A program made the position numbers and the translations under genes. Positions 1-6,710 of a stretch of DNA of 13,554 bases are shown one piece after another. Below the pieces are notes generated by a model. It did not search any database. It saw nothing but the letters and a program-made list of their open reading frames with translations, and was not told the DNA's origin. Position 1 is the stretch's first letter, and each line of letters starts with the position of its first letter. The stretch comes from Myxococcota bacterium. Its GTDB lineage: Bacteria; Myxococcota_A; UBA9160; PR03. The stretch covers positions 1 to 13,554 of the forward strand of contig JASJBO010000151.1 of assembly GCA_030066475.1 (NCBI GenBank), read 5' to 3'.

Positions 1-42
<42 letters not shown>

Positions 43-72
43 TGTGGGGGTGGTGTTTAACTAGCTTAACCC

Positions 73-88
73 TTTCCCCCGGGGGAAA
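73..88. repeat. Perfect 16-bp palindrome
   Basis: TTTCCCCCGGGGGAAA is an exact inverted repeat with no spacer. It lies 32 bp inside the poly-C edge, between AT-rich patches. With no loop it is a poor hairpin, and no regulator is known to me for it. It could be an operator-like site for the lipoprotein gene or part of the low-quality contig end. Confidence 0.5.
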
Positions 89-197
89 TTTCTTCAAATA
101 ATACCCCCACGTCCCCGGTTCCCGGTCTCGCGGGCGGTGTTGGGGTGGGGGGATCGACGTGGGGTCTGGGGGTAGAGGCGGGCCAGGTCCGTCGCTC

Positions 198-206
198 GGG
201 AGGAGG
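198..206 (+). promoter_or_regulatory. Shine-Dalgarno of the lipoprotein gene
   Basis: The sequence GGGAGGAGG precedes two in-frame ATGs. GGAGG at 199-203 is 5 nt from the ATG at 209, and AGGAGG at 201-206 is 8 nt from the ATG at 215. Both spacings are workable. The choice changes the protein by only two residues (MSMRLRR or MRLRR), before the signal peptide core. Confidence 0.75.
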
Positions 207-208
207 CC

Positions 209-694
209 ATGTCGATGCGCCTACGACGTCTTCGTCTCGTGGTTGCCGTGCTGGCGATCGCTTCTTGTACGACCGCCTGCGTCGGGGTCGCGGGGCCGGG
301 TCCGCGGACCCAGCTTGCGGCGGCGGCGGGGGCCGCCGGGGGAGGGCTGCTGGGTGCGGCGCTCGGGGGCGAGAGCGAAGGAATCCTGGCGGGCATGCTG
401 CTGGGCGGGTTGCTGGGCGGCGCCGTGGGAGGCGTGCTCGACGACCTCGACCGTCGCCATGCCGACCAGACCCTGCACTACGGGCTCGAGTACACGCCGT
501 CGGGTACGACCACCCGCTGGCGCAATCCCGACTCGGGCCACGCCGGCAGCATCACGCCCATCCGCACCTACCAGACCTCGGACGGCGTGCACTGCCGCGA
601 GTTCACCCAGACCATCTGGGTCGAGGGACGCGCCGAGCGCGCCCACGGCACCGCCTGTCGCGAGCCCGACGGGAGCTGGTGGATCGACTCGTAG
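209..694 (+). CDS. Glycine-zipper surface-antigen-like lipoprotein (RT0821/Lpp1724-type)
   Basis: The 161-residue product is probably an outer-membrane lipoprotein of the 17-kDa surface antigen kind. Residues 1-19 form a basic, then hydrophobic, signal peptide ending in the lipobox I-A-S-C, so Cys20 would be lipidated. Residues about 38-77 are a glycine-zipper stretch rich in G, A and L, typical of membrane-associating or oligomerising segments. The C-terminal domain (about 85-161) holds two cysteines (C129, C150) and ends G-T-A-C-R-x-P-D-G-S-W, a hallmark of the RT0821/Lpp1724 family. These proteins are thought to act in the envelope; no enzymatic role is known. Start ATG 209 is used, although ATG 215 is equally plausible. 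Pyruvate kinase follows about 60-100 bp downstream on the same strand, with no clear functional link. Confidence 0.85.
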   Translation: MSMRLRRLRLVVAVLAIASCTTACVGVAGPGPRTQLAAAAGAAGGGLLGAALGGESEGILAGMLLGGLLGGAVGGVLDDLDRRHADQTLHYGLEYTPSGTTTRWRNPDSGHAGSITPIRTYQTSDGVHCREFTQTIWVEGRAERAHGTACREPDGSWWIDS

Positions 695-704
695 ACTCGT
701 GGCT

Positions 705-716
705 CGGAGTACTCCG
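705..716. repeat. Perfect 12-bp palindrome between lipoprotein and pyruvate kinase
   Basis: CGGAGTACTCCG is an exact palindrome 10 bp after the lipoprotein stop codon. It has no loop and no downstream T-tract, so it is not a convincing intrinsic terminator. It could be an operator half-site pair or chance. Confidence 0.4.
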
Positions 717-791
717 CGTTAGCTTCCCCTGCACGCACCGGCTGGGGGCAGAGCCATCTCCGAGCGGCGGATCCTGCGCAAGACGAAGATC

Positions 792-2186
792 GTGGCCACC
801 GTTGGCCCCGCGTGCGACGACGTGGGCACGCTCGTGCGCATGATCGAAGCGGGCATGGACGTGGCCCGCCTCAACTTCTCGCACGAGGACCACGAGCGTC
901 ACCTGCGGCGCCTGGAGTGCATCCGCGAGGCAGCGGCCCAGGCCGGCGCGTACGTGGCGACGATGCTCGACACCAAGGGCGCCGAGGTGCGCACCGGCAC
1001 CATCGTGGACGACGTGGTGCTCGAGCCCGGCGCGTCGTTCCGCCTGCTCGCGGGCGACGCCCTGGGCGACGCCTCGGCCGTCGCGATCTCGTATCCCGAC
1101 CTCGTCCACGAGCTCGATCCCGGCCACCGGATCCTGATCGACGACGGCCGCATCGAGCTCGTCGTCGAGGCGCGCGTGAAGGGCGCACTCGAGTGCCGCG
1201 TCGTGCGCGGCGGGCCGCTCGCGAGCCACAAGGGCCTCAACGCGCCCGACAAGCCGCTGCTGCTCGACGGCCTCAACGAGGCCAACCGGGCCGACCTCCA
1301 GTTCGCCGTCGACCACGGCATCGACTACGTGGCGGCGTCCTTCATGCAGCGGGCCGGCGACGTCGAGGCGATTCGCGAGTTCCTGTGCGAGCGGGGCGGC
1401 GACGAGATCCGCATCATCGCCAAGATCGAGAGCCGCGAGGGGCTGCGCAACCTCGACGCGATCGTGACGGCCGCGGACGGCACGATGGTGGCACGCGGCG
1501 ACCTGGGGGTGGAGATCGGCGCCGCCGCGGTCCCCGTCCAGCAGAAGCGCATCATCCGCACCACCGTCGGGAACGGCAAGCCGACCATCACGGCGACCCA
1601 GATGCTCGACTCGATGGAGCGCAACCCGTCGCCCACCCGCGCCGAGGGCTCGGACGTGGCCAACGCGATCCTCGACGGCAGCTCGGCGGTGATGCTCTCC
1701 GGCGAGACGGCCCGCGGCAGCTACCCGGTCGAGGCGGTCCGCACCATGTCCGAGGTCGCGCTCGAGGCCGAGGCCTCGCTGCGCGAGTACGGCTACCTCC
1801 AGCGAATCGCTCCGGATCCCACGGCGGCCGTGGTCGAGGCCGTGAGCCAGGCGGCCAACACCATGGCCAACCACCTGGCCGCGCGCGCGGTCGTCACCCT
1901 GACCGAGAGTGGCTTCACCTCGCGCCACATCTGCAAGTACCGCCCGCGCTGTCCGATCCTCGCCGTCACCCGCAGCGTCGACGTCGCGCGACGGCTGGCC
2001 CTCAACTGGGGCGTGATGGCCACCGTCGCCGAGGCGGCCGCGGACGACGACGCGCAGCTCGAGCACGCCCTCGCCTGGGCCGCCGAGCGCAACATCGTCG
2101 CCAGCGGCGATCTCGTGATCGTCACCGGCGGGGTGTCGCGGGTCGTGGGCAGCACCAGCTCGATCCGCGTAGTCACGCTGCCTTAG
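792..2186 (+). CDS. pyk: Pyruvate kinase
   Basis: This glycolytic enzyme transfers phosphate from phosphoenolpyruvate to ADP, giving pyruvate and ATP in the cytoplasm. Counting from GTG 792 (464 aa), the substrate-region motif A-R-L-N-F-S-H is at 25-31 and D-T-K-G-A-E-V-R-T-G at 60-69. The catalytic signature I-I-A-K-I-E-S has K211 and metal ligand E213, the second ligand D237 lies in A-R-G-D-L-G, and T-A-T-Q-M is at 267-271. E65 matches the Glu (rabbit Glu117) of K+-dependent kinases; K+-independent ones carry Lys. The B domain spans about 66-165 and the C-terminal allosteric domain about 343-464. Odd: the conserved strand before V-A-T-V-G-P is encoded upstream (R-K-T-K-I at 777-791) with no ATG, GTG or TTG back to the stop at 720-722. 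GTG 792 is therefore only the first canonical start; ATC 756 would give a more normal 476 residues. The gene ends 3 bp from convergent glyoxalase. Confidence 0.95.
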   Translation: MATVGPACDDVGTLVRMIEAGMDVARLNFSHEDHERHLRRLECIREAAAQAGAYVATMLDTKGAEVRTGTIVDDVVLEPGASFRLLAGDALGDASAVAISYPDLVHELDPGHRILIDDGRIELVVEARVKGALECRVVRGGPLASHKGLNAPDKPLLLDGLNEANRADLQFAVDHGIDYVAASFMQRAGDVEAIREFLCERGGDEIRIIAKIESREGLRNLDAIVTAADGTMVARGDLGVEIGAAAVPVQQKRIIRTTVGNGKPTITATQMLDSMERNPSPTRAEGSDVANAILDGSSAVMLSGETARGSYPVEAVRTMSEVALEAEASLREYGYLQRIAPDPTAAVVEAVSQAANTMANHLAARAVVTLTESGFTSRHICKYRPRCPILAVTRSVDVARRLALNWGVMATVAEAAADDDAQLEHALAWAAERNIVASGDLVIVTGGVSRVVGSTSSIRVVTLP

Positions 2187-2189
2187 GGT

Positions 2190-2609
2190 CTACCACTCGC
2201 CGGTGTTCTCCATCGAGGCCCAGGGCTCCTGCGGCGGGAGCGAGCCGCCCTCCTGGAGCAGCTCGATCGAGATGCCGTCGGGGGAGCGCACGAACGCCAT
2301 GTGGCCGTCGCGCGGCGGGCGGTTGATGGTGACGCCGGCGTCCATCAAGCGCTGGCAGGTGGCGTAGATGTCTTCCACCGCGTAGGCCAGGTGCCCGAAG
2401 TTCCGGCCGCCCGCGAGCTTCTCGGGGTCCCAGTTGTGGGTCAGCTCCACGTGGACGTCCGGGTTGCCGGGGGCGCCCAGGAACACCAGCGTGAAGCGGC
2501 CCGCCTCGACGTCGACGCGGCGCTGCTCCACGAGCCCGAGCTGGTTGCAGTAGAAGTCGAGAGACGCCTCGAGGTCGGTCACGCGGACCATCGTGTGCAG
2601 GTATCGCAT
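2190..2609 (-). CDS. gloA: Glyoxalase I (lactoylglutathione lyase), Ni-type
   Basis: It isomerises the glutathione-methylglyoxal hemithioacetal to S-lactoylglutathione, the first step of methylglyoxal detoxification. At 139 aa it has the size of the short, Ni2+/Co2+-dependent bacterial class. The four metal ligands are visible and spaced as in the E. coli enzyme: H5 (Y-L-H-T-M-V-R-V), E55 (V-H-V-E-L-T-H-N), H73 (F-G-H-L-A-Y-A-V) and E116 (I-S-I-E-L-L-Q). The two beta-alpha-beta-beta-beta modules are about 1-60 and 70-120. It is the last of four minus-strand genes, 40 bp after the TerB-like gene, and convergent with pyruvate kinase. No strong Shine-Dalgarno precedes the ATG, which may favour translation from a shared message. 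No terminator fits between the convergent stops. Confidence 0.93.
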   Translation of the reverse strand: MRYLHTMVRVTDLEASLDFYCNQLGLVEQRRVDVEAGRFTLVFLGAPGNPDVHVELTHNWDPEKLAGGRNFGHLAYAVEDIYATCQRLMDAGVTINRPPRDGHMAFVRSPDGISIELLQEGGSLPPQEPWASMENTGEW

Positions 2610-2649
2610 CGCCCGAGGCTAGCGCGGCCGCTGTGGGCGGCGCCGCGGA

Positions 2650-3207
2650 TCAATCCAGCCCGAGCTCGCGCTCGACCTCTTCGATCACGCCCGTCTCCGC
2701 CTCCGAGATCCGCCGCCCCACGCGCAGCACGCCGCCGTCGCTGTCCGCCACCGCCCGGCACAGACCGGCCACCTGCGCGGCCACCTCCGCGAACCGCTCG
2801 GGCTCGAGCTGCTCCCGCAATCCCGCGACGCAGGCGCGCCAGGCGTCCGTCAGCCCGGCCGGCGGACTGCGCTCCAGCCAGCGCTCGAGCAGCGCGCCCG
2901 CCGGGCTCTCGGGGCGGATGCCGATCGCGCGCAGCTCGGCGTGCAGGGCGTTGCGCTCGATCGCGGTCACGTAGCCGTTGGCCCAGGCAATGCGGACGAG
3001 CGGCGCCAGCAGCAGGGCCACCAGCGTCTCGGGACGGATGCCCTGGTGGAGCAGGAAGTCGAGCTGCTCCGCGTCGTGGATCCCGGAGGCGCGATCCAGT
3101 CGCTCGCGCCGCGCTCGCTCGCGCAGCTCCTCGATCAGGTGCTCCTCCTGGCGCGCGAAGAACTCGCCCTCGAGCGCCCGCGCGCGTTGCTCCAGCCCCT
3201 TCGACAC
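2650..3207 (-). CDS. TerB-like helical protein of unknown function
   Basis: I do not recognise a characterised family for this 185-residue protein. It is charged and predicted to be nearly all helical, with no signal peptide or membrane segment. Residues 1-40 are an Arg/Glu-rich amphipathic or coiled-coil-like helix. Residues about 58-95 resemble TerB-like (tellurite-resistance B) domains: a helix P-L-V-R-I-A-W-A-N-G followed by I-E-R-N-A-L. In TerB the equivalent N-G or D-G turn and E-E/E-R sites carry acidic metal-binding residues; here N77 stands where Asp is usual. A second A-D-S-D-G-G-V turn with E-A-E at 154-171 could be a repeat of the same unit. The start is GTG with GGGAGG about 6 nt upstream. 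It lies 25 bp after the Na/Pi cotransporter gene and 40 bp before gloA, so it probably shares their transcript. Its role is unknown. Confidence 0.8.
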   Translation of the reverse strand: MSKGLEQRARALEGEFFARQEEHLIEELRERARRERLDRASGIHDAEQLDFLLHQGIRPETLVALLLAPLVRIAWANGYVTAIERNALHAELRAIGIRPESPAGALLERWLERSPPAGLTDAWRACVAGLREQLEPERFAEVAAQVAGLCRAVADSDGGVLRVGRRISEAETGVIEEVERELGLD

Positions 3208-3232
3208 CTCTGCCCTCCCGCGCTGGCCGTCC

Positions 3233-4924
3233 CTATTCTTCCGGCTCGGGCTCCGGCGAGCCGGTCACCCCCTTGGCGATGCGCTTGGCGTAGTAGAACA
3301 CTCGCCGCAGGTCTTCCAGGATGTCGGTCTCGATCGCGTAGGTGACGACGCGCTTCTCCTCGTCCGCGATCAGGCGGGCCGCGCCGTGGCGGGCCGCGGC
3401 CGCGGCCGCGCGCTGGATCTCGGGCTTGCGCTCCGCGACCCGCCGCGCGCGCTCCGCGTCGCCCTCGACGAGCGCCTCGACGGCCTCGCGCAGCCCCCGC
3501 ACGACCTGTGCGTGGAAGTCCTCGATCACGCCGCGGGTGCGGTCGCTCACCAGCACGCCCGCCTCGATCCGGTCGCGTCCGCGTCGCACCAGGTCCGACT
3601 CGACGATGTCCCCGATGTTCTCGAGCGCGACGGCCGCGTCCATCAGCTGCACGAGCTCCTCGGTCTCGCGCTCGCCGAGGTCGCGCCGGCTGACGGCTCC
3701 GAGGTAGTCGACGATGCGCCGGTACAGGCGGTCGACCTTCCGGTCCATGCGCTCGACCTCGGTGAGCACCACGTGGCTGCCCGTCAGCACCGCCGGGAGC
3801 ATCACCTCGAGCATCGATCCCACCAGCTCGCCCAGTCGGCGTAGCTCGAGTCGCACGCGCTCGAGCGCCAGCGCGGGCGTGTCCAGCAGGGCCTCGTCGA
3901 GGTATCGAGCGCGGATCTCGTCCTCGGCGGCCAGCGGTCGGTCCGGCACCAGGCGCTCGCAGAGCCGGGCCAGCAGCGCGCCGAGCGGCAGGAACAGCAG
4001 CGCGTTGGCGACGTTGAAGAGCGTGTGCGCGTTCGCGATCTGACGCGGCAGCTCGCGGGCCAGGCGCGCGCTCCCGGTCAGCTCCGCGTGACTGGGCGAG
4101 ATCTCGGCCGCGACGCGGGCGAGCTCGGGAATCCACCACAGCCAGATCGCCACGCCGGCGAGGTTGAAGATCACGTGGAGGACCGATGCGCGGACGGCCT
4201 CGCGGGGCTTGTCGATGGCGGCCAGCGCGGCCGTGATGCAGGTGCCGACGTTCGCACCCAGGACCAGCGCGAGGCCCGCGGGGAGCGTCAGCAGTCCCTG
4301 GCTCGCCATGGCGATCACCACGCCGGTCGTCGCCGACGACGACTGGACGAGCGCCGTGAAGAGCGCGCCGGCCAGGATCCCGAGCACCGGGCGCTCCATG
4401 CGCGCCATCCAGTCCAGGAAGGGCGCGTACGAGCGCAGAGGCTCCATCGACTCGCTCATCATCACCATGCCGAGGAACACCAGGCCGAGGCCGAACATGC
4501 CCTTGCCGTGCTGGCGCAGCGCCTCGCGCGGCGAGACAAGCGTCAGTCCGAACCCGACGGCGATCAGCAGCGGCGCGAGCGCGGTGACCTTGAAAGCCAG
4601 GATCTGCGCCGTGACGGTCGTGCCGACGTTGGCGCCGAGGATGACGCCCACCGCCTGCGACAGGGACATCAGCCCGGAGCTGATGAAGCTGACCACCAGC
4701 ACCGTGGTCACCGACGACGACTGGATCACCGCCGTGACCAGGGCGCCCGTGAACAGGCCCGAGAGCCGGTTGACCGTGAGCCGGCCCAGCAGCACGCGCA
4801 GCTGGTCGCCCGCCACCAGCTTGAGGGCCGACGTCATCTGGTCGAGGCCGAACAGGAACAGGGCCAGCCCGCCGAGCAGGCCCACGCCCAGGGGCAGCAG
4901 CGCCAGCTCGGGCGCGTCGCTCAC
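3233..4924 (-). CDS. Na+/phosphate cotransporter (NptA/YjbB type) with PhoU-like C-terminal domain
   Basis: This 563-residue membrane protein of the Na/Pi cotransporter family should move inorganic phosphate with sodium across the inner membrane. The transporter part (about 1-325) shows the two inverted repeats of the family. The first has V-I-Q-S-S-S-V-T-T near 67-74 and L-G-A-N-V-G-T-T near 96-103. The second has L-V-Q-S-S-S-A-T-T near 192-200 and L-G-A-N-V-G-T-C near 222-229. The Q-S-S motifs are the known substrate-binding signature. Residues about 335-555 are a helical PhoU-like domain, common in bacterial members and presumed regulatory; the tail is acidic and Pro-rich. The GTG start overlaps the stress-protein stop by 4 nt (GTGA, 4921-4924), implying translational coupling. 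The reading frame stays open far upstream in antisense of other genes; that extension is not real. Confidence 0.93.
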   Translation of the reverse strand: MSDAPELALLPLGVGLLGGLALFLFGLDQMTSALKLVAGDQLRVLLGRLTVNRLSGLFTGALVTAVIQSSSVTTVLVVSFISSGLMSLSQAVGVILGANVGTTVTAQILAFKVTALAPLLIAVGFGLTLVSPREALRQHGKGMFGLGLVFLGMVMMSESMEPLRSYAPFLDWMARMERPVLGILAGALFTALVQSSSATTGVVIAMASQGLLTLPAGLALVLGANVGTCITAALAAIDKPREAVRASVLHVIFNLAGVAIWLWWIPELARVAAEISPSHAELTGSARLARELPRQIANAHTLFNVANALLFLPLGALLARLCERLVPDRPLAAEDEIRARYLDEALLDTPALALERVRLELRRLGELVGSMLEVMLPAVLTGSHVVLTEVERMDRKVDRLYRRIVDYLGAVSRRDLGERETEELVQLMDAAVALENIGDIVESDLVRRGRDRIEAGVLVSDRTRGVIEDFHAQVVRGLREAVEALVEGDAERARRVAERKPEIQRAAAAAARHGAARLIADEEKRVVTYAIETDILEDLRRVFYYAKRIAKGVTGSPEPEPEE

Positions 4925-5397
4925 GGGTCCGGAGCCTCGGCTCTCACGATCGTGACGGGCACCTTCGCCAGGTGGGCCACCCGCTGGGTCTTCGAGCCGA
5001 GCAGCAGGTCGGCGAGCCGGGTGCGCCCGCGCCCGCCCATGACGATCAGCTGGGCTCCCGCCTGCTCGGCCACCTCGAGGATGCGTTGGGTCGGGAGGCC
5101 GACGGCGATCCGGGACTCGAATGGGGTGAGATGCCCCAGTGCGGGGTCCTGGCCGCGGACCTCGGTCAGGAACTCGTCGAGCAGTGTCCGCGCCGTGTCC
5201 TCGGTCCGCGCCAGCGGCGAGCGTGCGGCGCGGGCGTAGGAGCCGGGCGCGTCCTCCGGATCGTGCACCACGTGGAGCACCAGCAGCGGCGCCTCGAAGC
5301 GCGCGGCCGCCCGTACTGCCCAGCGCAGCGCGGCCGCCGCGTCCTCCGAGAAGTCGACGGCCACCAGCACCGGGGCGTCGTCCGGGACGATCGACAT
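4921..5397 (-). CDS. Universal stress protein (UspA family), ATP-binding type
   Basis: A 158-residue single-domain cytoplasmic Usp, the usual length. The N-terminus has the family strand V-L-V-A-V-D-F-S (10-17) with the conserved Asp, followed by V-L-H-V-V-H around 40-45. The nucleotide-binding loop is complete: G121-x2-G124-x9-G134-S135 within M-G-G-R-G-R-T-R-L-A-D-L-L-L-G-S. This marks an ATP-binding member rather than the UspA type that lacks the loop. Such proteins act as nucleotide-responsive stress or energy-state factors; its target is unknown. It is the first gene of the minus-strand phosphate block and is coupled to the cotransporter by a GTGA overlap. No Shine-Dalgarno is visible before ATG 5397. 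An upstream in-frame extension exists but is antisense to the PiT gene, so this ATG is preferred. Confidence 0.92.
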   Translation of the reverse strand: MSIVPDDAPVLVAVDFSEDAAAALRWAVRAAARFEAPLLVLHVVHDPEDAPGSYARAARSPLARTEDTARTLLDEFLTEVRGQDPALGHLTPFESRIAVGLPTQRILEVAEQAGAQLIVMGGRGRTRLADLLLGSKTQRVAHLAKVPVTIVRAEAPDP

Positions 5398-5443
5398 GGC
5401 AGGTCGAGGGTACGGGAGCCGACTGTGCAATGCTCTCCCGACG
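5398..5443. promoter_or_regulatory. 46-bp divergent gap between usp and pit (presumed shared promoter region)
   Basis: This is the only space between two back-to-back phosphate-related transcription units, so both promoters must lie here or extend into the opposite gene. I see no clear -35/-10 pair and no Pho-box-like direct repeat. TGCAAT at about 5426-5431 is a weak -10-like hexamer for the plus-strand gene. Neither start codon has a good Shine-Dalgarno, so leaderless or short-leader messages are possible. The regulatory role is inferred from layout only. Confidence 0.4.
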
Positions 5444-6709
5444 ATGTGGGAACAGCTTCTGGGGATCCCGACCCCGATGCTCATCGGCGCCGGACTCGCC
5501 TTGTACATGGCCTGGGCGATCGGCGCGAACGACGTGGCCAATGCCATGGGCACGAGCGTCGGCTCCGGCGCCCTCACGATCCGCGGCGCCATCCTGGTGG
5601 CGGGCGTGCTCGAGTTCGGCGGCGCCTTCCTGGCCGGCGGCCACGTGACGGATACCGTGCGCAAGGGGATTCTCGACGCGAGCCTGTTCGACGAGCGCCC
5701 CGACCTGCTCGTCTATGGCATGCTCGCCTCGCTGGCCGCGGCGGCGACCTGGCTGCTGTTCGCGAGTCGAGCTGGCTGGCCGGTGTCCACCACGCACTCG
5801 ATCGTGGGCTCGATCGTCGGCTTCGGCGCGGTCGGGATCGGGATGGAGGCGGTGGCCTGGGGGAAGGTCGGCCAGATCGCGCTCTCCTGGCTCACCTCGC
5901 CGCTGATCTCGGGGACCTTCGCGTTCCTGATCTTCTCGATCGTCCGGAGGACGGTCCTCGACCGGTCCGACCCGATCGCGAGCGCCCGCCGCGTGGGGCC
6001 CTACTTCGTGTTCGTCGTCGTCTTCACGCTGGCGCTGGTCACGCTCTTCAAGGGGCTCAAGAACCTGAGCCTCGACCTGAACCTGCCGCAGGCGCTGCTC
6101 GCCGCGACGGCGCTCGGCCTCGTCGGCGCCCTGGCCGGCCGCGTCGTCCTGGCCCGCGTAAGGGTCCCCGAGAGCGAAGATCGCGACTTCCACTTCCGCC
6201 GCGTCGAGACCATCTTCGGAGTGCTCCAGGTGATGACGGCGTGCGCGGTCGCGTTCGCGCACGGCTCGAACGACGTGGCCAACGCGATCGGCCCGCTGGC
6301 GGCCGTGTTCCAGACCACGGGCGTCGAGGAGCTCGGGAGGAAGGCGGAGATCGCGCCCTGGATGCTCGCGATCGGCGGTCTGGGGATCGTGCTCGGGCTC
6401 GCGACCTACGGCTACCGGGTGATGGAGACGGTCGGCAAGAAGATCACCGAGCTCACGCCCAGCCGCGGCTTTGCCGCGGAGCTGGCGGCCGCGATCACGA
6501 TCGTCGTGGCATCGCGCCTCGGCATCCCGATCTCGACCACCCACACCCTGGTGGGCGCGGTGCTCGGCGTGGGTCTCGCGCGCGGCATCGGCGCCCTCGA
6601 CCTCCGCGTGGTGGGCTCGATCGTGCTCTCGTGGGTCGTCACCCTGCCCACCGGAGCGCTGCTCGCCGTCTTCTTCTTCTACTTCTTCAAGGGACTGCTG
6701 GGAGACTGA
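5444..6709 (+). CDS. pit: PiT-family low-affinity inorganic phosphate transporter
   Basis: This 421-residue inner-membrane permease takes up (metal-)phosphate using the ion gradient. The two homologous halves are clear. The N-terminal half has the signature G-A-N-D-V-A-N-A-M-G at 27-36 and P-V-S-T-T-H-S at 113-119. The C-terminal half has G-S-N-D-V-A-N-A-I-G at 274-283 and P-I-S-T-T-H-T at 362-368. About ten hydrophobic segments surround a polar central loop (about 233-252). ATG 5444 (M-W-E-Q-L-L) is chosen because it begins just before the first membrane segment; an in-frame ATG at 5396 would add 16 non-family residues and overlap usp. It is followed 1 bp later by the PhoU-like gene, so the two form an operon. 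The E. coli Pit proteins are longer (about 499 aa) owing to a larger central loop. Confidence 0.96.
   Translation: MWEQLLGIPTPMLIGAGLALYMAWAIGANDVANAMGTSVGSGALTIRGAILVAGVLEFGGAFLAGGHVTDTVRKGILDASLFDERPDLLVYGMLASLAAAATWLLFASRAGWPVSTTHSIVGSIVGFGAVGIGMEAVAWGKVGQIALSWLTSPLISGTFAFLIFSIVRRTVLDRSDPIASARRVGPYFVFVVVFTLALVTLFKGLKNLSLDLNLPQALLAATALGLVGALAGRVVLARVRVPESEDRDFHFRRVETIFGVLQVMTACAVAFAHGSNDVANAIGPLAAVFQTTGVEELGRKAEIAPWMLAIGGLGIVLGLATYGYRVMETVGKKITELTPSRGFAAELAAAITIVVASRLGIPISTTHTLVGAVLGVGLARGIGALDLRVVGSIVLSWVVTLPTGALLAVFFFYFFKGLLGD
6700..6704 (+). promoter_or_regulatory. Shine-Dalgarno of the PhoU-like gene inside the pit 3' end
   Basis: GGGAG lies 6 nt before ATG 6711 and is encoded within the last codons of the phosphate transporter. 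This supports both the chosen start and co-translation of the pair. Confidence 0.65.
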
Positions 6710-6710
6710 C

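Noticed and set aside
603..2066. 487-codon minus-strand frame opposite pyruvate kinase
   Set aside because: Its composition is dominated by R, D, H, V and A with no family motif, and pyruvate kinase is unambiguous on the other strand.
5396..5443. Upstream ATG 5396 as start of the PiT gene
   Set aside because: It would overlap the usp start and add 16 residues with no family similarity; ATG 5444 sits directly before the first membrane segment.
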